Below, piece after piece: positions 31,222 to 43,704 of a DNA stretch of 64,000 nt (the first letter of the stretch is position 1; each line of letters starts with the position of its first letter). The notes below the pieces were generated by a model that made no database searches, was not told the origin of the DNA, and saw only the letters and a list, made by a program, of their open reading frames with translations. Location of the stretch: NCBI GenBank assembly GCA_021018995.1, contig CM037590.1, forward strand, positions 38,566,287 to 38,630,286. Reading direction: 5' to 3'. The stretch comes from Chloranthus sessilifolius. Lineage: Eukaryota; Streptophyta; Magnoliopsida; Chloranthales; Chloranthaceae. A program made the position numbers and the translations under genes.

Positions 31222-33023
31222 TAAATTATCTTTTATGATACCACGAAGGGCTTTGCTGGAATCCAAGCACGAATTGCTAGGCCTATACGTATGAACTATG
31301 AATTTATAGGTGGTACAGGTAATTAGTGCTTCGGGTTCTCTTCTGCGTAATAGCTTTTCTTTTTCTTTGTAACTGTTGATCTCTGTGATTATATTTATAT
31401 GTGTAATCATAACTGTGAAACAACTTGTGTTTACGCTGATGCAGTTGTCAGGATTTCATTTAAAAGATCCGAAGTAATGGCCTTTTTGTTCTCGTCTTTT
31501 TTTGTTCTACTGCTCCTGCTATTTCTTACTGTTTTATTGATGACCAAGACAATTGCTGGACTTATATATAAATAAAGAAGAGATCATTTGCTTGTTCGAT
31601 TAATTGCAAAAATTCTTATATTTCAACATAATCATATAATCTTTAAACTTATAGTAGGCTTCATAATGGAGGAATCAATGCCTAAATGGGTATATACCAT
31701 GGGATTCGTGGAGAGCTTGCTTATGAATCAGTAGAACCAAGTATCCATCTCAGCCCAGATCAGGTTTTTATGACCATCGAGATTTTTGGAGTCAAAACAC
31801 TCCTCAAATCCAAACCCACATATATATATATGAAAATTTTCCATTGGGAGAATCCTCGGGGATCCATCCCTGTCTAACTTAGAAATTGGTGCACACAGGT
31901 TTCTTCATTAGTTCCTTCTGTATAAATCCATGCATTCTCTGCAGTGTGTGCTGTGCCTTTGATGCTTTTGCTGCTCTCTTTCAAACACATTATAGAAATG
32001 GATCAAAATTAACTTGAAGTTTTCTCAGAAGCATGTAGCATCTACACTTTCCAGTAGAAGAAAGTAGAATACATCCATGTGTTCAAATACTTGGTGAGTG
32101 GATTATTGACATCTTAGTCAACTCAAATTACTAAGAGGCAGTGTGAAGTTATTATAGACTGGATATAAGATCAATAATTTCAAATAGGTTCCAAAAGTTT
32201 AAATGATGATTACCATTTTTTTTTGTTTGTCAAAGTTTCTTTATCTATCTTCTTTTTTGTTGGAAACAATGTAATTTTCTTAAAAGATAATCAAATACAT
32301 CAAGGGATCAAAACTGAGCAAGATGGTCAGGAAGGACTGAGGTCAAAAGGAAAACAAAAAAAGCAAGACAAGTAGCGCCCGCCACCCGCCGCCTGCCGCC
32401 CGCCCAGCCATGCAAGAAACCCTAAAAAGCTGTGGTCAAAAGGGAAAACCAGAATTCTATTTTCTTAAGAAAGTAAATGAAGAAAATTTATTATTTGGAA
32501 ACTTTTCGATTAAATTTGTGTTGTTGTGAAGGAGGCTTATTTTCTCATTAACTAATAAGCATGGAGAATTTAGTATCATTATTTAGATATAGAGCGAATA
32601 TAGCATGGGTGGGTGGGACCATAGTCACCAAATTGCAATACTTCGGCAGGGTTAAAATTCGGAGGAAAAATCGGTGAGAAAAATTTTCAAATAAAAATAA
32701 AAAGATTTAAAACTATAATTTAAAAATAAAAAAAATTAAAAATTTAGTAAGTCACAACTTTTATGAAAAATTAAGGAATAATTCGTGAATTATTCGTGAT
32801 TTTTTGTGATCAGGGGAATTTAAAAAAAAATCGCGAATAATTTCAGATTAATTCGAGGGACCTTAAATTCATTAAATTTTCAAAAATTCGGCGATTTTTG
32901 TGATTATGGGTGGGACATTGGCGATCTGTACTGCACTTGTCGTTGACTTGGTTATTGATTTGGACCATCCCCGTGATTGTTGTCATCATCATCATCATCA
33001 TCATCATCATATATATACTTTTT
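31222..33023. other. GNAT 3' flank and intergenic DNA
   Basis: GNAT 3' UTR with AATAAA at 31222, then unassigned AT-rich DNA. A short GC-rich run of CCGCC words lies at 32378-32406, and (CAT)n at 32985-33010. Confidence 0.4.
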
Positions 33024-33098
33024 GATAGGTAAGCATGGGATTTGAACCCATGTCCTCAATCGCTACATGCTTGAGCGCATCACCAGGTTGTCAATTTG
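33024..33098 (-). mobile_element. tRNA-derived repeat (SINE-like), minus strand
   Basis: The minus strand has a B-box GGTTCAAATCCC, a preceding A-box-like GCGCTCAAGCATG, and a 3' A-rich/TATA and (GAT)n tail. The acceptor stem does not pair, so it is not a working tRNA. Confidence 0.5.
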
Positions 33099-33703
33099 TC
33101 ATCATCATATGGCGGGGCCACAGCCGAAAACCGCACAACTTAGGCGATCGTTACCATCCAATCAGTGCATATTGCATGTTTTTATTTTTTTATCGGCCCA
33201 TATATAGTTTTACCATCCATTTGAAGATTCTCATCCGGACAGGTAGGATTGTCCGATTTTTATGGTTTTTGGACACCATACATGATGTGATCTAATGGGT
33301 TCTGAGGATTATAGAAAGAGAGTGTAAAAGAACTTAACTGGACAACAAGCTAATGAACGTTGAAGGAAAACTATATAACAGCTCATCTATAGTCATGTCA
33401 AATGCTAGCTTTTTATATGGTTTTACCTTTTTATGATGGTGTGATTGCTTCATAAATTAACCATTCTCTTTTATATTGTTTAGCACCTCTGTCAAAGTAT
33501 TGGGTTCAGAACCACATAAACTATATGATCCTCCTTTCAGCTTACATGAACTGAACCCTTGGATAAAAACAGAAAGTTGGTTGTTAAATGGATGAACCCC
33601 TGGTTCATAAGCATCTAAATAATAAATATATTAGTTTATTTTTTATTTCAAACATATCTCATGGCCAACAGATACATTCCCGTTTTAAAAAAGCATTTTG
33701 AGT
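33099..33703. other. Intergenic, 3' side of the kinase gene
   Basis: Probably holds the 3' UTR of the minus-strand kinase. Nothing else recognised. Confidence 0.4.
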
Positions 33704-36700
33704 TCACACGTTTGTATGCATTCCCAAGGCTTTTGCATTTCTGTGGATTATAAGTTGGAGTTCCTTCACACAGTCCGCCATTGCGGGTCTCTCACTACTC
33801 TCTGTACGCACGCATCGGGATGCCAGGTTGGCGTACATGAAAACTGACTCCATGGTATAAGAACTTCGGGCCATTTCAGGATCTATCACCTTGCGCAACT
33901 TCTTCCGATCACTTAATATGTGCCTAACCTGAATTAAGCACAAAGACATTCAATCAATCATGAGTTGGGATCCAATGAGCTATAAATCAGAATGTTAGAT
34001 CATAGCCGTCCAATCAATTGAGCGCATCTTGACAAAATCGATCATAGCCAACCCCATAAATCACTCTTATTGGGTGATTCTGACAATGTGATCTTATTGA
34101 CTGTTGATAGACATATCTCATAGCTTTATTAACCATGTAAAGGCACGAAATTATGTACAGTTGGGAACGGTTGGGAACGGTCCATCAGTGCACTTTGATG
34201 GTTATAGCTTATTTGTAGATGGTCCATTGATTGAACAGACTGGATCAATGGGCATGTGCAGTGGCTGTCGGTAGAAATAGTTTATACAATTAGTTATTGG
34301 GAGAAGAGTCATCAGAATACTTATTGATGGGATGTATTTAGGAGAACCTGCAGAGATGTGTGGAGTTATTACCTGTAGTACAAGGTTTTGATCGGTAGGC
34401 CCCTGGTTCAAGTCCACTGCTCGGCGCCCAGTCAACAGCTCTAGAAGAACTACACCAAATGCATAGACATCACTTTGTAAAGTGAGCTTCCCAGTCTGCA
34501 ACAATGATAAATTGGCCAATTTAGTTTTTGAAAATATGGCTATAATTTGATCCATACAATCATTTTTTTCCCCATTTTGCAAATTATGTTCAGGCAGATA
34601 TATCTACTTCTTCCATGGAAAGGTGGCCTAGATAAAATTTGTCGGACCCTTATAGATAATAGGAAGACTTTAGCACTCAAGTAAAATTAGAAAGCAAAAT
34701 ATACGAAAATTAAATTAAGGTTTTGTCCTATAATAGCCATATCGATGAGTACCCAAAATGCATGTCAGATATTTTTTGAAATTCTTACTCTTGTGTTTTC
34801 ATAGTTGAGAGAAATTGCATTATTTTTTTCACTTATCATCAATTGCAGTTTCTCTACGAAGCCCATTTAGGAGCTTCGAGGTTTTCCTCTGAAAAAACTT
34901 CTACGGAAGAATCTAAGATCCTTGAAATATCCCTAGATCTTTTCAAGGACAAATTCTACTATATAAATGTTGAATTCTCCATGCTCAATTGTCAGCACTC
35001 AGCAAGGATGGAACTGTCAAGAGAGATGTTGTTTGCAGTTTGTTTATTATATTCTTTAATTCTTTTTATTGCAGTTTGTTTTTTGTATTCTTTAATTTTA
35101 TTTATTGTACATCTGTTGTGAGGGTATCTAATTCTGTTTTTTTTGTAATTACTTTACTATGTCATCATATAACTTATACATGGGAAATGGATCTAATCTA
35201 ATTCTCTGTTCTCCACAACCTCCGCTATCACTTTCTTTGTTATGGGCACGAATTAAGTAAAGGGGATGGAGAATATTGCTTATTACTAAAAAATATTCAA
35301 TTGCATTTACACAATGTGCAATGGGCTATATAAATCAAGATTATTTAGATATATAACTGGGAGTCATCAAGGATTAAAACTAAGCCTCATTATTTAGTCA
35401 CAAAATGCAAATAAAACATGGGTGTAATACAAAAGGGTGACCAAGGCAGACATGTGGAACTATGACTCTCCATGGAAAGGGAAGTAGGAGTCCCTCAAAA
35501 GCATTCATATAATGATATAAATGAATTAACAAATTTCATACATGGATTCATATATAGTAAAATGCAGATATTGAGTTCCTTAAATATCTTCTTCCTATAG
35601 ACTTCAAAACAACTTGGTTTGGACACGACAAAATTACAAATAGTGCAGAATCTAAAAGATAATCTCGATAGAGTAGTTGTAATATTGGTTGGAGGTTGGA
35701 GCGAGATGAGGTTTATAAACAGCAGTAGCAAATTTTCAAACAAAAAAAGAAGAAAATTAAAAATACCACTTTTTATGGCTTTCCTTCTTTACACTTGGAT
35801 TACATTTCTTTTTATCTTGTCTAAAATATAACAATCATGAATGACTTTTATTTTTAGCATAAATGACCTATATATAGTGATACTTAGGAGTTAGGACAGT
35901 AATTAGACCAAAAAGAGTACGTGGCAAAACATATAGCCATAATAAACTCCACATATGAGCTACCTGCTTGAAAAAAAAGACCAACTCCTCATCGTATTAA
36001 ATTAGAATGCAAATTGCGTGTCAAAAGCAGACATTTACAGATGGAAGTATCCCTGAAAACTGTTCATGTCAGCTTTTGGGGATGAGAGATTGATTCAGGA
36101 GATCTATAGATATATCAGTGATAGCTCATTAACCCTTAAAAAGAGTTTCCCAAAGGGTTAACAAAATAAATCTTGGCATCTCCTAAGAAGTTCATATGGA
36201 AAACTAAAGGTATAATTATATTTTAATGATGAGCTGCCCAATACCCAGCCCCATCGCTGTTGATGCTTCGCGGTTGGATGATATAGGAAGGACATAATTG
36301 CAGTTTTACTGCTTTATTAAAGGTTTATTAACATCCTTCAAACTAATTTTGATTTTCATCTTAGAGACTAAACAATATTGTTGTAGTCCCAAATATGTTA
36401 GTGAAAATGGGTCTGCATAAGCTCCATGATGAAGAAACATAATGCCATGTAAAAAAGTAAAACAAAATAAAATAAATAAAAATGAATAAAAATACAAAAT
36501 TAGGAAAAGATGCATACCAGTGTGTACTCGGGATCAAAGTAGCCAAAAGTTCCGAGGACTTTTGTGGTTACATATATTTCCTGGCCCTCCGGCATCAACT
36601 TAGCAAGGCCAAAATCAGAGATCTGGGCAAAAGAGCAACTGACATTAAAACGACCAAGATGCATCACTATACTATATTTTTTGGAAAAACACTGTGTTAC

Positions 36701-38821
36701 ATATAAATATATTTTATTAAATGGATAAGCAGGGATTGAACCTGTGACCTCAAGATTACAATATTATTAACCATCCCGTTGAGCTACAGCCCAACCCCAA
36801 CATATAACTATATCTTCCTTACCTTTGCCTCGAAATTTGCATTTAGAAGTATGTTGGTAGATTTAAAGTCTCTGTGGACAATCGGAATGCCGAGTGCTGA
36901 ACTGGAATGGAGGTAAGCCAGGCCTCTCGCTGCTCCGAGAGCTACTTTTAGCCTCAAAGGCCAGTCCATCTTTGCTTCACTAATTCCTAGAATTGTAGCA
37001 GTAATAAATAATTATAAGCAAGAAAATGGATGAAATAGTGGTTTGCTTTAGGCAATGAGAAGTATAATTTGTGACAAACCATTTAAGTGATCCTGTAGGT
37101 TGCCGTGGTGCATAAACTCATATACTAAAAACCGTTGCTTCCCATCGGCACAGTAACCAATAAGGGCAACTAAATTTGGATGGTCCAGTCTGCTCAAGAT
37201 GTCAACTTCTACGCGGAACTCACGTTCGCCTTCAGCTACTTTAAAAGGTGGCAACTCCATTTTCTTGATTGCCACTACCTTTGATGTTCAGAGTAAGCAA
37301 GTAAATGAGCATAGCATAAGAGGCACCTCGAAAAGTAACAGCTTTATTACTGAAAATAATAAAATAAATAAATAAAAATAACACAAAAAGATGGAGGGAA
37401 CATTTTGTTAAGAGCATAGACTTGGAATTTCCTAAATCTTTTTGTGAAATCTCTCTGTTGGGCAAAATCACTGGGCCCTTCTTCAATGCGCCATAGTGTT
37501 GTTATCAATAAAATTTATGTCATTTGTAGAATTTTATGGGCCTAACTAAACCTCACAAAACTGGCTTGTAAGGTGAGGAGTGCCCAGGTTATATATAGCC
37601 CAAGACCTCCAAGTCCACAAGCAATGTGGGACTATTCTAACAGCATTTACCCACTATAAAATCCTTCTTACAGATAAATGCTCAATATTCAAGTAGGCTT
37701 ACAAATTTGATCATGATCAAGTACTTTTTAGATCGTCTTATGTCTTGTGATTGGTTTTTACTTTATCCCAGCAATATTTTGAGTCCTTTTATATACAAAG
37801 GATGTACTTATTACTAATAAAATCTAGGGCACTTTAGAAAACAATGCCTCAAAAACAAACTTTTTAGCAAAAAAGACCAGACCTCAAACGTTTTAGAAAA
37901 ATGGTGCTTTCACGAATTTTTGGAACTATTAAAAAAACAGTGCTTTCACAATTTTCTGAAGTTCCAAAATCCGTGAAAGCACAGTTTTTCTAGAACGTTT
38001 GAGGTGAGGCATTTTTTGCTAAAAAGTTTGTTTTTGAGGCATGTTTCTCTAATTATCCCTAAAATCTAGCCCCTTAGCTTCAAATGCTTCTCATTTTGGA
38101 GCTCCCAACTGGGATTTTCCAACCTTGTTAAGGAGGCTTGGAATGCCGATTACTTTGTTAATCCTATGTGTATACATCAATAAAAGGATTTTGTCTCTTA
38201 GTTTGGTTATTTGGTATCTCAGTAGGTCACAACATAGTGCCCTGTGCAGCGGGGTCCGGGAATCCTGAATGTTTTAGAATGACATAGTTCTTTTAATAAT
38301 AAAATATTTGTTTCGCTTCAATTTCTTTGCCTTTTTTTTAAATTTTGACACTTTTTTTCATGAACATGACCCAAAATTCAACTGCAGAGCGAACCCCAAC
38401 ATGTTTAGGGTAAACCTTACGAATATATGGAGAGGTAGTTACATACCTCTCCCGACCGAAGAGTTCCTCTATACACACGACCAAATCCTCCTTTACCCAC
38501 CAAATTCTCATCACTGAATGAACATGTAGCTTCCTCCATTTCCTTGAGTGTGAACACCGAAGATTCCGGACGCCTTTTCGGAGATTGCTTTTGATCGTTG
38601 AGTTGCCAATATTCCACGGGTTTATATAACCCTGAAAAAACAATGGAGCCAAATTAAGAAGAAAAATATGCAATGAAACCATTTCCATCAACTGGATAAC
38701 AGCTGCTCTAATAAAGGAATCAAACAATCTGGGGAGAGGAAGAACACATACAAGGGTCATTTTGATCGTGTGATTTGCTCCTCCGCCTTTTGTTCCATGC
38801 TGACACTAAACTGAAAGGCAT
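33704..38821 (-). CDS. PBL28: PBL28-type receptor-like cytoplasmic kinase, seven exons
   Basis: The 356-residue RLCK-VII serine/threonine kinase acts in cytoplasmic or plasma-membrane signalling. Exons on the minus strand: 38752-38821, 38447-38631, 37080-37278, 36823-36986, 36518-36622, 34373-34495, 33704-33928. All introns are GT-AG and the lengths sum to 1071 bases in frame. Visible marks are [17 protein letters not shown] at the N-terminus, [10 protein letters not shown], the P-loop GKGGFGRVY (69-77), VAIKK (Lys90), HRDFKSTN (189-196), DFG (209-211), [11 protein letters not shown] in the activation segment, [21 protein letters not shown], and [16 protein letters not shown] at the end. It is an RD kinase with all catalytic residues present, so it should be active. 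The N-terminus lacks Gly2 for myristoylation. Introns 2, 4 and 5 carry repeats. The match to Arabidopsis PBL28 is from memory. Confidence 0.93.
34496..36517 (-). other. Intron 5 of the PBL28-like gene
   Basis: 2022 bp, the longest intron. It contains a short imperfect tandem (TTGCAGTTTGTTT with TATTCTTTAATTC/T, 35033-35105). No transposon was recognised with confidence. Confidence 0.6.
36723..36792 (-). mobile_element. tRNA-like sequence in PBL28 intron 4
   Basis: The minus strand reads GGGCTGTAGCTCAACGGG (A-box) and ACAGGTTCAATCCCTG (B-box with an intact T-arm), about 70 nt in all. The acceptor stem is mismatched at several positions and no CCA-compatible end exists. It is a tRNA-derived repeat or pseudo-tRNA rather than a gene. 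Confidence 0.55.
37520..37643 (-). repeat. TRIM/LTR-like fragment in PBL28 intron 2
   Basis: The minus strand opens TGTTAGAATAGTCCCACAT, then GGCTATATATAACCTGGGC (TATA box), then TTACAAGCCAGTTTTGTGAG. This is a widespread plant LTR/TRIM-type sequence by memory. No partner LTR was seen. Confidence 0.5.
37827..38059. mobile_element. Mutator-like MITE, 233 bp, perfect 9-bp target duplication
   Basis: TAAAATCTA occurs at 37818-37826 and 38060-38068. Ends are GGGCACTTTAGAAAACAATG and the inverted GGGATAATTAGAGAAACATG. The arms continue with CAAAAACAAACTTTTTAGC and its inverse. The same family lies at 53156-53422. Located in intron 2 of the kinase gene. Confidence 0.9.
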
Positions 38822-39660
38822 AATGACCCTAAATATCCCAAATTATTGTGTAAATGGATCGAATTATTAGACCAATTACGGACTAAAACAAACAATTAAA
38901 TTAAAATTAAATTGCTTGATTCCCATACAAATGACTCAACAACTAAAAAAGGGAACAAGAAAATTACTAATATCACAACCAATTCATCACGGAAAACCTT
39001 GAATCCTTCAACACCAAGATTAAACTGAAATGCTCCTGAACTTGTCGAACTTTTGTTGTTCGACTAACAAGTAATCAGAGATCAACTATCAACCCAAACA
39101 ACAAATAAATAAAACTTTCAAATGCCTATTTTCCCTGAACCCAATAAATTTCTATATCCCACATTCTCACAAAATATCCAAAAAAAAAATCATTCGTTCC
39201 ATGATCTAGTCATGTAAAATGCCTGGTTTCTTCCCAAAACCAACACCAAAATATTAAAAAATAATGTGAATTATACAAGCAGGAATTAAAAAGGTAGCAA
39301 TCAAAGAATCCTCTTAGGAGTACGTACAAAGTAAGTGTAGTTGGATTTTGGTGAATACTCAACTACCAAGTCACCAACTACCTAGATTTCAGAAAGTAAA
39401 GAGAGCCCACAAAACCAAAACAAAGATTCTTGAAGTAAAAGGAAAGACGTATGAAGAGATTGTAAGAGAAGACTTAGTAGAAAGCTAAGGAAATGGCATT
39501 GCTTACCTGAAGAAGAAGAAGAAGAAGAAGAAGAGTAGCGTAATTTGTAAGAGAAGATATGAAGAAATGTGGCCCAATTGAGAGGGTGTTAGGTAACTTA
39601 ATCTTAAGAGAACAAAGAGCTGTTGAGCTGCCACTTTCATTCATATTCCCCACCACCTTT
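38822..39660 (-). promoter_or_regulatory. PBL28: 5' UTR and likely leader intron of the PBL28-like gene
   Basis: On the minus strand a (CTT)n run (complement of 39511-39535) ends CTTCAG|GTAAGC at about 39509, a strong splice donor, with no matching coding sequence before the ATG at 38821. A non-coding first exon of about 100-150 bases and a leader intron of roughly 650 bases are likely. The acceptor was not fixed. Confidence 0.4.
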
Positions 39661-39799
39661 TCTAATCTCTGCTGTCTTCTATCTCTTTATAATTATATCA
39701 GATGAGATAAAAATGACATCTCCTCTTGAGGAGGCAACATTTGATTTGGTATTATTTGGGGTGGTTAGATCATATATGACACGTGGCAGTGGTGTAGAC

Positions 39800-40058
39800 C
39801 AATGTTTGAAAAACCAGACCGGACATCGAACTGGCAAGGGTGCTAGTTCAGTCCAACTATGTTGAACGAGACGTTCATATTAAACTTGATGAACTAGCCA
39901 GTTTCCGAATAACACTGCCCAGCCGGTCCTCCGTTTCAGCCCGTCCTAAAAGCTGTAAAAACGGTTTATAGGGACTGACTAGACCATCAGGCCTACCGGT
40001 TCCGATTCCGGTCGAACCATTTCGAAAGGGCTGGTTTGGTCTGATTTTTAAAACATTG
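39800..40058. mobile_element. MITE with CAATGTTT ends, upstream of the kinase gene
   Basis: Ends are CAATGTTTGAAAAACCAGAC and the inverted CAATGTTTTAAAAATCAGAC, with CCGG-rich words (ACCGGTTCCGATTCCGG) inside. A target duplication is not clear. Confidence 0.75.
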
Positions 40059-40569
40059 TAGTCTAATTCAGATTATCTACATGTACGGGTTACAGCTTAA
40101 AACGTGCGTATATCAAAGAGGGCTGCTATGCGCACACCTCATCCTTCTTCGTACATTTTAAAAGAAGATAGGGTGGGTGCAGATAGCAAAAGTTTGTGTG
40201 TATAGAAAAATATTGATTTATTTAACCAAAAGGAGCACAAATTTAGGAATTTTTGTGCCCACCCAAAGGCTTGCTATGAACACACTGTTTGAAAATTGTT
40301 CCATGTTTTGGATGTTTATCAACAACAATAGAGCAAAATTTATTATCATCATTTTCTTCATTAATTGGTGAGCAGGTAGCAAAAGTAGGTGTGCAATTAA
40401 AAATGGTGTGCGGAAAAAAACAGTGCACATAGCAGCCTTTTGTATCAAACCATGGTGGTCAAATTCATGGTCAGTTTCACTCCGCATAATCTGCAGTTTG
40501 CGATTTTTTTAATAAAATATTAAGAGAGCTAAAGGGTAGCTATATCAACACCCACGGAATTTTTTAGTG
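40059..40569. other. Palindromic debris
   Basis: Bases 40120-40440 contain an inverted pair (GGCTGCTATGCGCAC near 40120 and GTGCACATAGCAGCC near 40425; TTTGTGCCCACCC), so they look like another MITE of about 320 bp. No gene. Confidence 0.45.
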
Positions 40570-40985
40570 CACCATTAAATGCTTTAAATCAAAAGATGGA
40601 GATCGTTTTTTGTCCAAATCTTCCACACAAGGGATCTTGAGATCATGAGTTTTTCATTCCACTTGGCATAGATCCCTAAAAAAGGCCCTAAAGTCCCGTT
40701 TGAATGTGATGTGTGTCATGTGATTTTAGGACTACTTTTTTGGGATTTGTGTCGTGTGGAATAAAAAATTATTGTCTTATGATAAAAATAAGGCCCTAAA
40801 GTCATATTTGAGCGTGCGTGATGTGTGCAATGTGATTTTAGGGCTATTTTTTTTGGCATTTGCGCTATGTGGAATAAAAAATTGTCGGTCTGATAGTACG
40901 TTCATGGTCTCAAGATCACTTGTGTGGAAGATTGGAGAGAAAAATAATCTCCATTGTCTAATTCATAGCGGTGAATGATTTTTAG
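40570..40985. mobile_element. FB1 palindromic MITE with an internal duplication
   Basis: The arms (GATGGAGATCGTTTTTTGTC and its mirror AAATAATCTCCATTGTC) enclose a duplicated segment: GCCCTAAAGTC, TGATGTGTG(C/T)(C/A)ATGTGATTTTAGG and GTGGAATAAAAAATT each occur twice. Confidence 0.7.
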
Positions 40986-41099
40986 TGTAGGTGCCCTCTA
41001 AGATTCCATGAGAAATAATAAAGCCACCCCAGGGCTAAATTAGCTAGAAAATTTGAAATGCCGGAGTTTGCTCGTAACAGTTAGAGGGAAGTTGGCGGC

Positions 41100-41275
41100 C
41101 ATAGATCAAATGGAGGCGCAGTGGCCAAGACAACTCAAGAAGAGGAGGTTCAGATTTCGAATCTCACCCCTTGTTGACCACTCGCAGAGATTTCTCTCTC
41201 CCGACTGATATGTATGACATACACAGGGAGTTTGTTGGATGCTCTAAGAGGCCCAGATACCCCGATAATAAAGTT
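41100..41275 (+). mobile_element. tRNA-related SINE
   Basis: A-box GGCGCAGTGGCCAAG and B-box GGTTCAGATTTCGAATCTC (duplicated or stretched), body CTCTCTCCCGACTG, and the 3' end GATGCTCTAAGAGGCCCAGATAC shared with the S1 SINEs. The tail is AATAAAG. Confidence 0.7.
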
Positions 41276-41374
41276 AAACCTCGTTAATAAAGTTAGACGA
41301 GCAGATATAGGACATTTAGACTAGTAAGAAATGATTAAATTACTGGCATGCATTAAATGTGATTCACATATCAC

Positions 41375-41505
41375 TTTTTTGGGATTTGTGTTACATGAAA
41401 TTAAAATTTGACTTTGTAAAATGATAGATTCATAATCTCAAGATTTATTGTCTGAAAGATGGGAAGAAAAAGTGATTTCCATCATCTTATTTAAATCGAA
41501 TAAGT
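41375..41505. mobile_element. FB1 MITE, right arm only
   Basis: TTTTGGGATTTGTGTTACATG, ATAATCTCAAGATTTATTG and GATTTCCATCATCTTATT match the right arm. The left arm is absent. Confidence 0.5.
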
Positions 41506-41639
41506 CAAACGATTTTAGCACAAGAACTCGATTGAGAGGAAAGGATCTCTAATACTCATCATAGGCATTGGAAAATGACAACCACATTTGCATCATTGGG
41601 AATGAGTTTTTTTTTTTTTTTTGATAAGAAAGCAATGAT

Positions 41640-41960
41640 TATTAAAGTTTAGTCTTACATAGGGTAAATAATAGCCTTGCCTCTCATCATATAATATCTT
41701 GGCCTTATCTTTGTCTATTGGTTTTGAGTTGGATGCACAAATTTATCATGGTATCAATGTAAGTTTTGTCTCTATTTCACCTCACTCAATTCAATTGGTC
41801 ACGTAATTTGGCTCAATACTGTCAACACGTGTGAGGGCATATTGAAGTTTAGTTTTATATCGGATAAATCATAGCTTTGTCTCTCTCCTTATAATATCAT
41901 GGGCCACTTCACTCGTTGCCAATTGATTGTAAATTGGGTACACAGATTTATCAAAAATTA
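41640..41960 (+). repeat. TRIM/LTR-like fragments, two copies
   Basis: GTTTAGTCTTACATAGGGTA (41649) and GTTTAGTTTTATATCGGATA (41848) each lead through CATATAATATC and a GTTGGATGCACAAATTTATC-like stretch. The first runs into TGGTATCAATG (41749), like a PBS. Partial duplication of an LTR end is the best reading. Confidence 0.45.
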
Positions 41961-42459
41961 GTTTTCATCGACACAAAATTTTCTGACTTTTTTGAAAAAA
42001 ATCAGAAAAGGTCAGTGACTTGCAATCATCTTAACTTTATCGCCAATTAATCAGTCAATTCGCGACTTGACCGATTAATTAATCATGTTTGTGATGTCTG
42101 GATTTTTTTATTTTTTATTTTCGTTTTATTACTTATATTTAAAGCAGAAAAACATCTTCAGATTTTGTACTATTTTGTTTATAACAAATCTTCTGATTTG
42201 GACTGGACTTTGACCAATTTTTGCTGATTTTTCCCGAACTTATACCTTTGTCAATTTGTTGTTGACTTGAGACTTTGTGACTATGTTGATTCTGCAGGCT
42301 GTGGCAGTGGGTATAATTTCATTTATTGTAGGTAAAATTTGTACCGGTTTACATTATATTCGGGCTTATAGGTATATCAACTAAAATTAAATGAGTACCT
42401 TTGTTACAACCAATGAAATTGCAACTTCAACCCTTCTCCTTTAGCTAGCATCCATTGAT

Positions 42460-42755
42460 CGCGTTGGTATCAAACTATAGAGATTGTTTTTTCTAACTAA
42501 TCTTTCACACAATGAATCTATAGATCATCGACATACCATCAGACGGCCACTTTTTTATTTCACATGGCACACATCCCAAAAAGTAACTCTAAAATCTTAT
42601 TTGAGAGTGCTATGTGCCTTATAATTTTAAGGTCACTTTTTGAGATGTATGCGCATAGAATAAAAAAAGTGAACGTCTGACGACCATGATCTAAAGATTC
42701 TTTTTGTTGAAGATTGAGGCAAAAGACGATTTACATCGTCTTATTCAAAGGTGGT
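42460..42755. mobile_element. FB1 palindromic MITE
   Basis: TAGATCATCGACATACCATC, CAGACGGCCACTTTTTTATT and their inverses AAAAAAAGTGAACGTCTGAC and GATCTAAAGATTC bracket a centre near 42605. Confidence 0.65.
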
Positions 42756-42975
42756 CAATATATACCGGCTTGAAGAGTTGGGGTAAAGTCACAATTTTAT
42801 GGAGCGTGCAATATTACATAAGTTGTTCACTTTAGCGTAAAATGAATAGTAGCCTATAAAGTTAATTTTACACCCACTTTCTAAGACGAAGTAAACAACC
42901 ATTTTACACCAACTATATACTTTTTTACAAGTAAAAAGAGTGTATTTTAATTTAATATAGACAAAGTAGATATTA

Positions 42976-43314
42976 AGGGTGTATTCGGTTCGGTTTGGTC
43001 GGTTTTGGACCAAAGCCACAAATCAAATCAGTCCTAATTGGTTTTAGATTTTCAAGCCAAACCAAACCGTCCAACTCTTAAACCAAACCAGCCCAATTCA
43101 ATTTGATTCGGTTTGGTTCAGTCGATTTCGGTTTTCCTATAAGTTCTACTTGCACATTAATATTTTCTTAAACTTCCCAACCGATTTTCCTATAAGTTCT
43201 ACTTTACCACTTTAGGATTTAGGAATAGGCTAAAGACAAGGACAAGGGTAGGGTTTTATATAAAAATATGCATTTTACTTAAATACCCTTTAAAATTAAT
43301 CAAAATCCCTGCCT

Positions 43315-43358
<44 letters not shown>

Positions 43359-43536
43359 TTACAAACTGCATTCGATTCGATTCAGTTCGGCTTGGGGAGG
43401 CTAGGAACCGAAACCAAACCATACTTTTTGGTTTTCCTTTTTTCCAAACTAAACTCAAATCGGTACCCATCCAAACCAGACCAAACCCGGCAGTTTGGTC
43501 GATTTGGTCGATTTGGTCCAACAAATGCATAGCCCT
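42976..43536. mobile_element. MITE of 561 bp with 11-bp flanking repeat
   Basis: AGTAGATATTA lies immediately on both sides (42965-42975 and 43537-43547). Ends are AGGGTGTATTCGGTTCGG and the inverted AGGGCTATGCATTTGTTGG. The core repeats GGTTTGGTC/ACCAAACC in both orientations and holds a (TA)n run at about 43317-43354. Confidence 0.75.
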
Positions 43537-43704
43537 AGTAGATATTACAGTAGAAGGAATTACCTTTAAATGAACGTGCCCTGCATGTTATCGATGGTTG
43601 CCCACGTAATCTTAGATAGAAGCATAACCCGACTAGTTCTATCTATGGCTTTTTAGGTTCCAACTGACATGATTTGAAGTGTGGCGGGAGTGAACACAAA
43701 CTAA

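Noticed and set aside
33024-33098. Functional tRNA gene
   Set aside because: The B-box is good but the acceptor stem does not pair and the tail is SINE-like.
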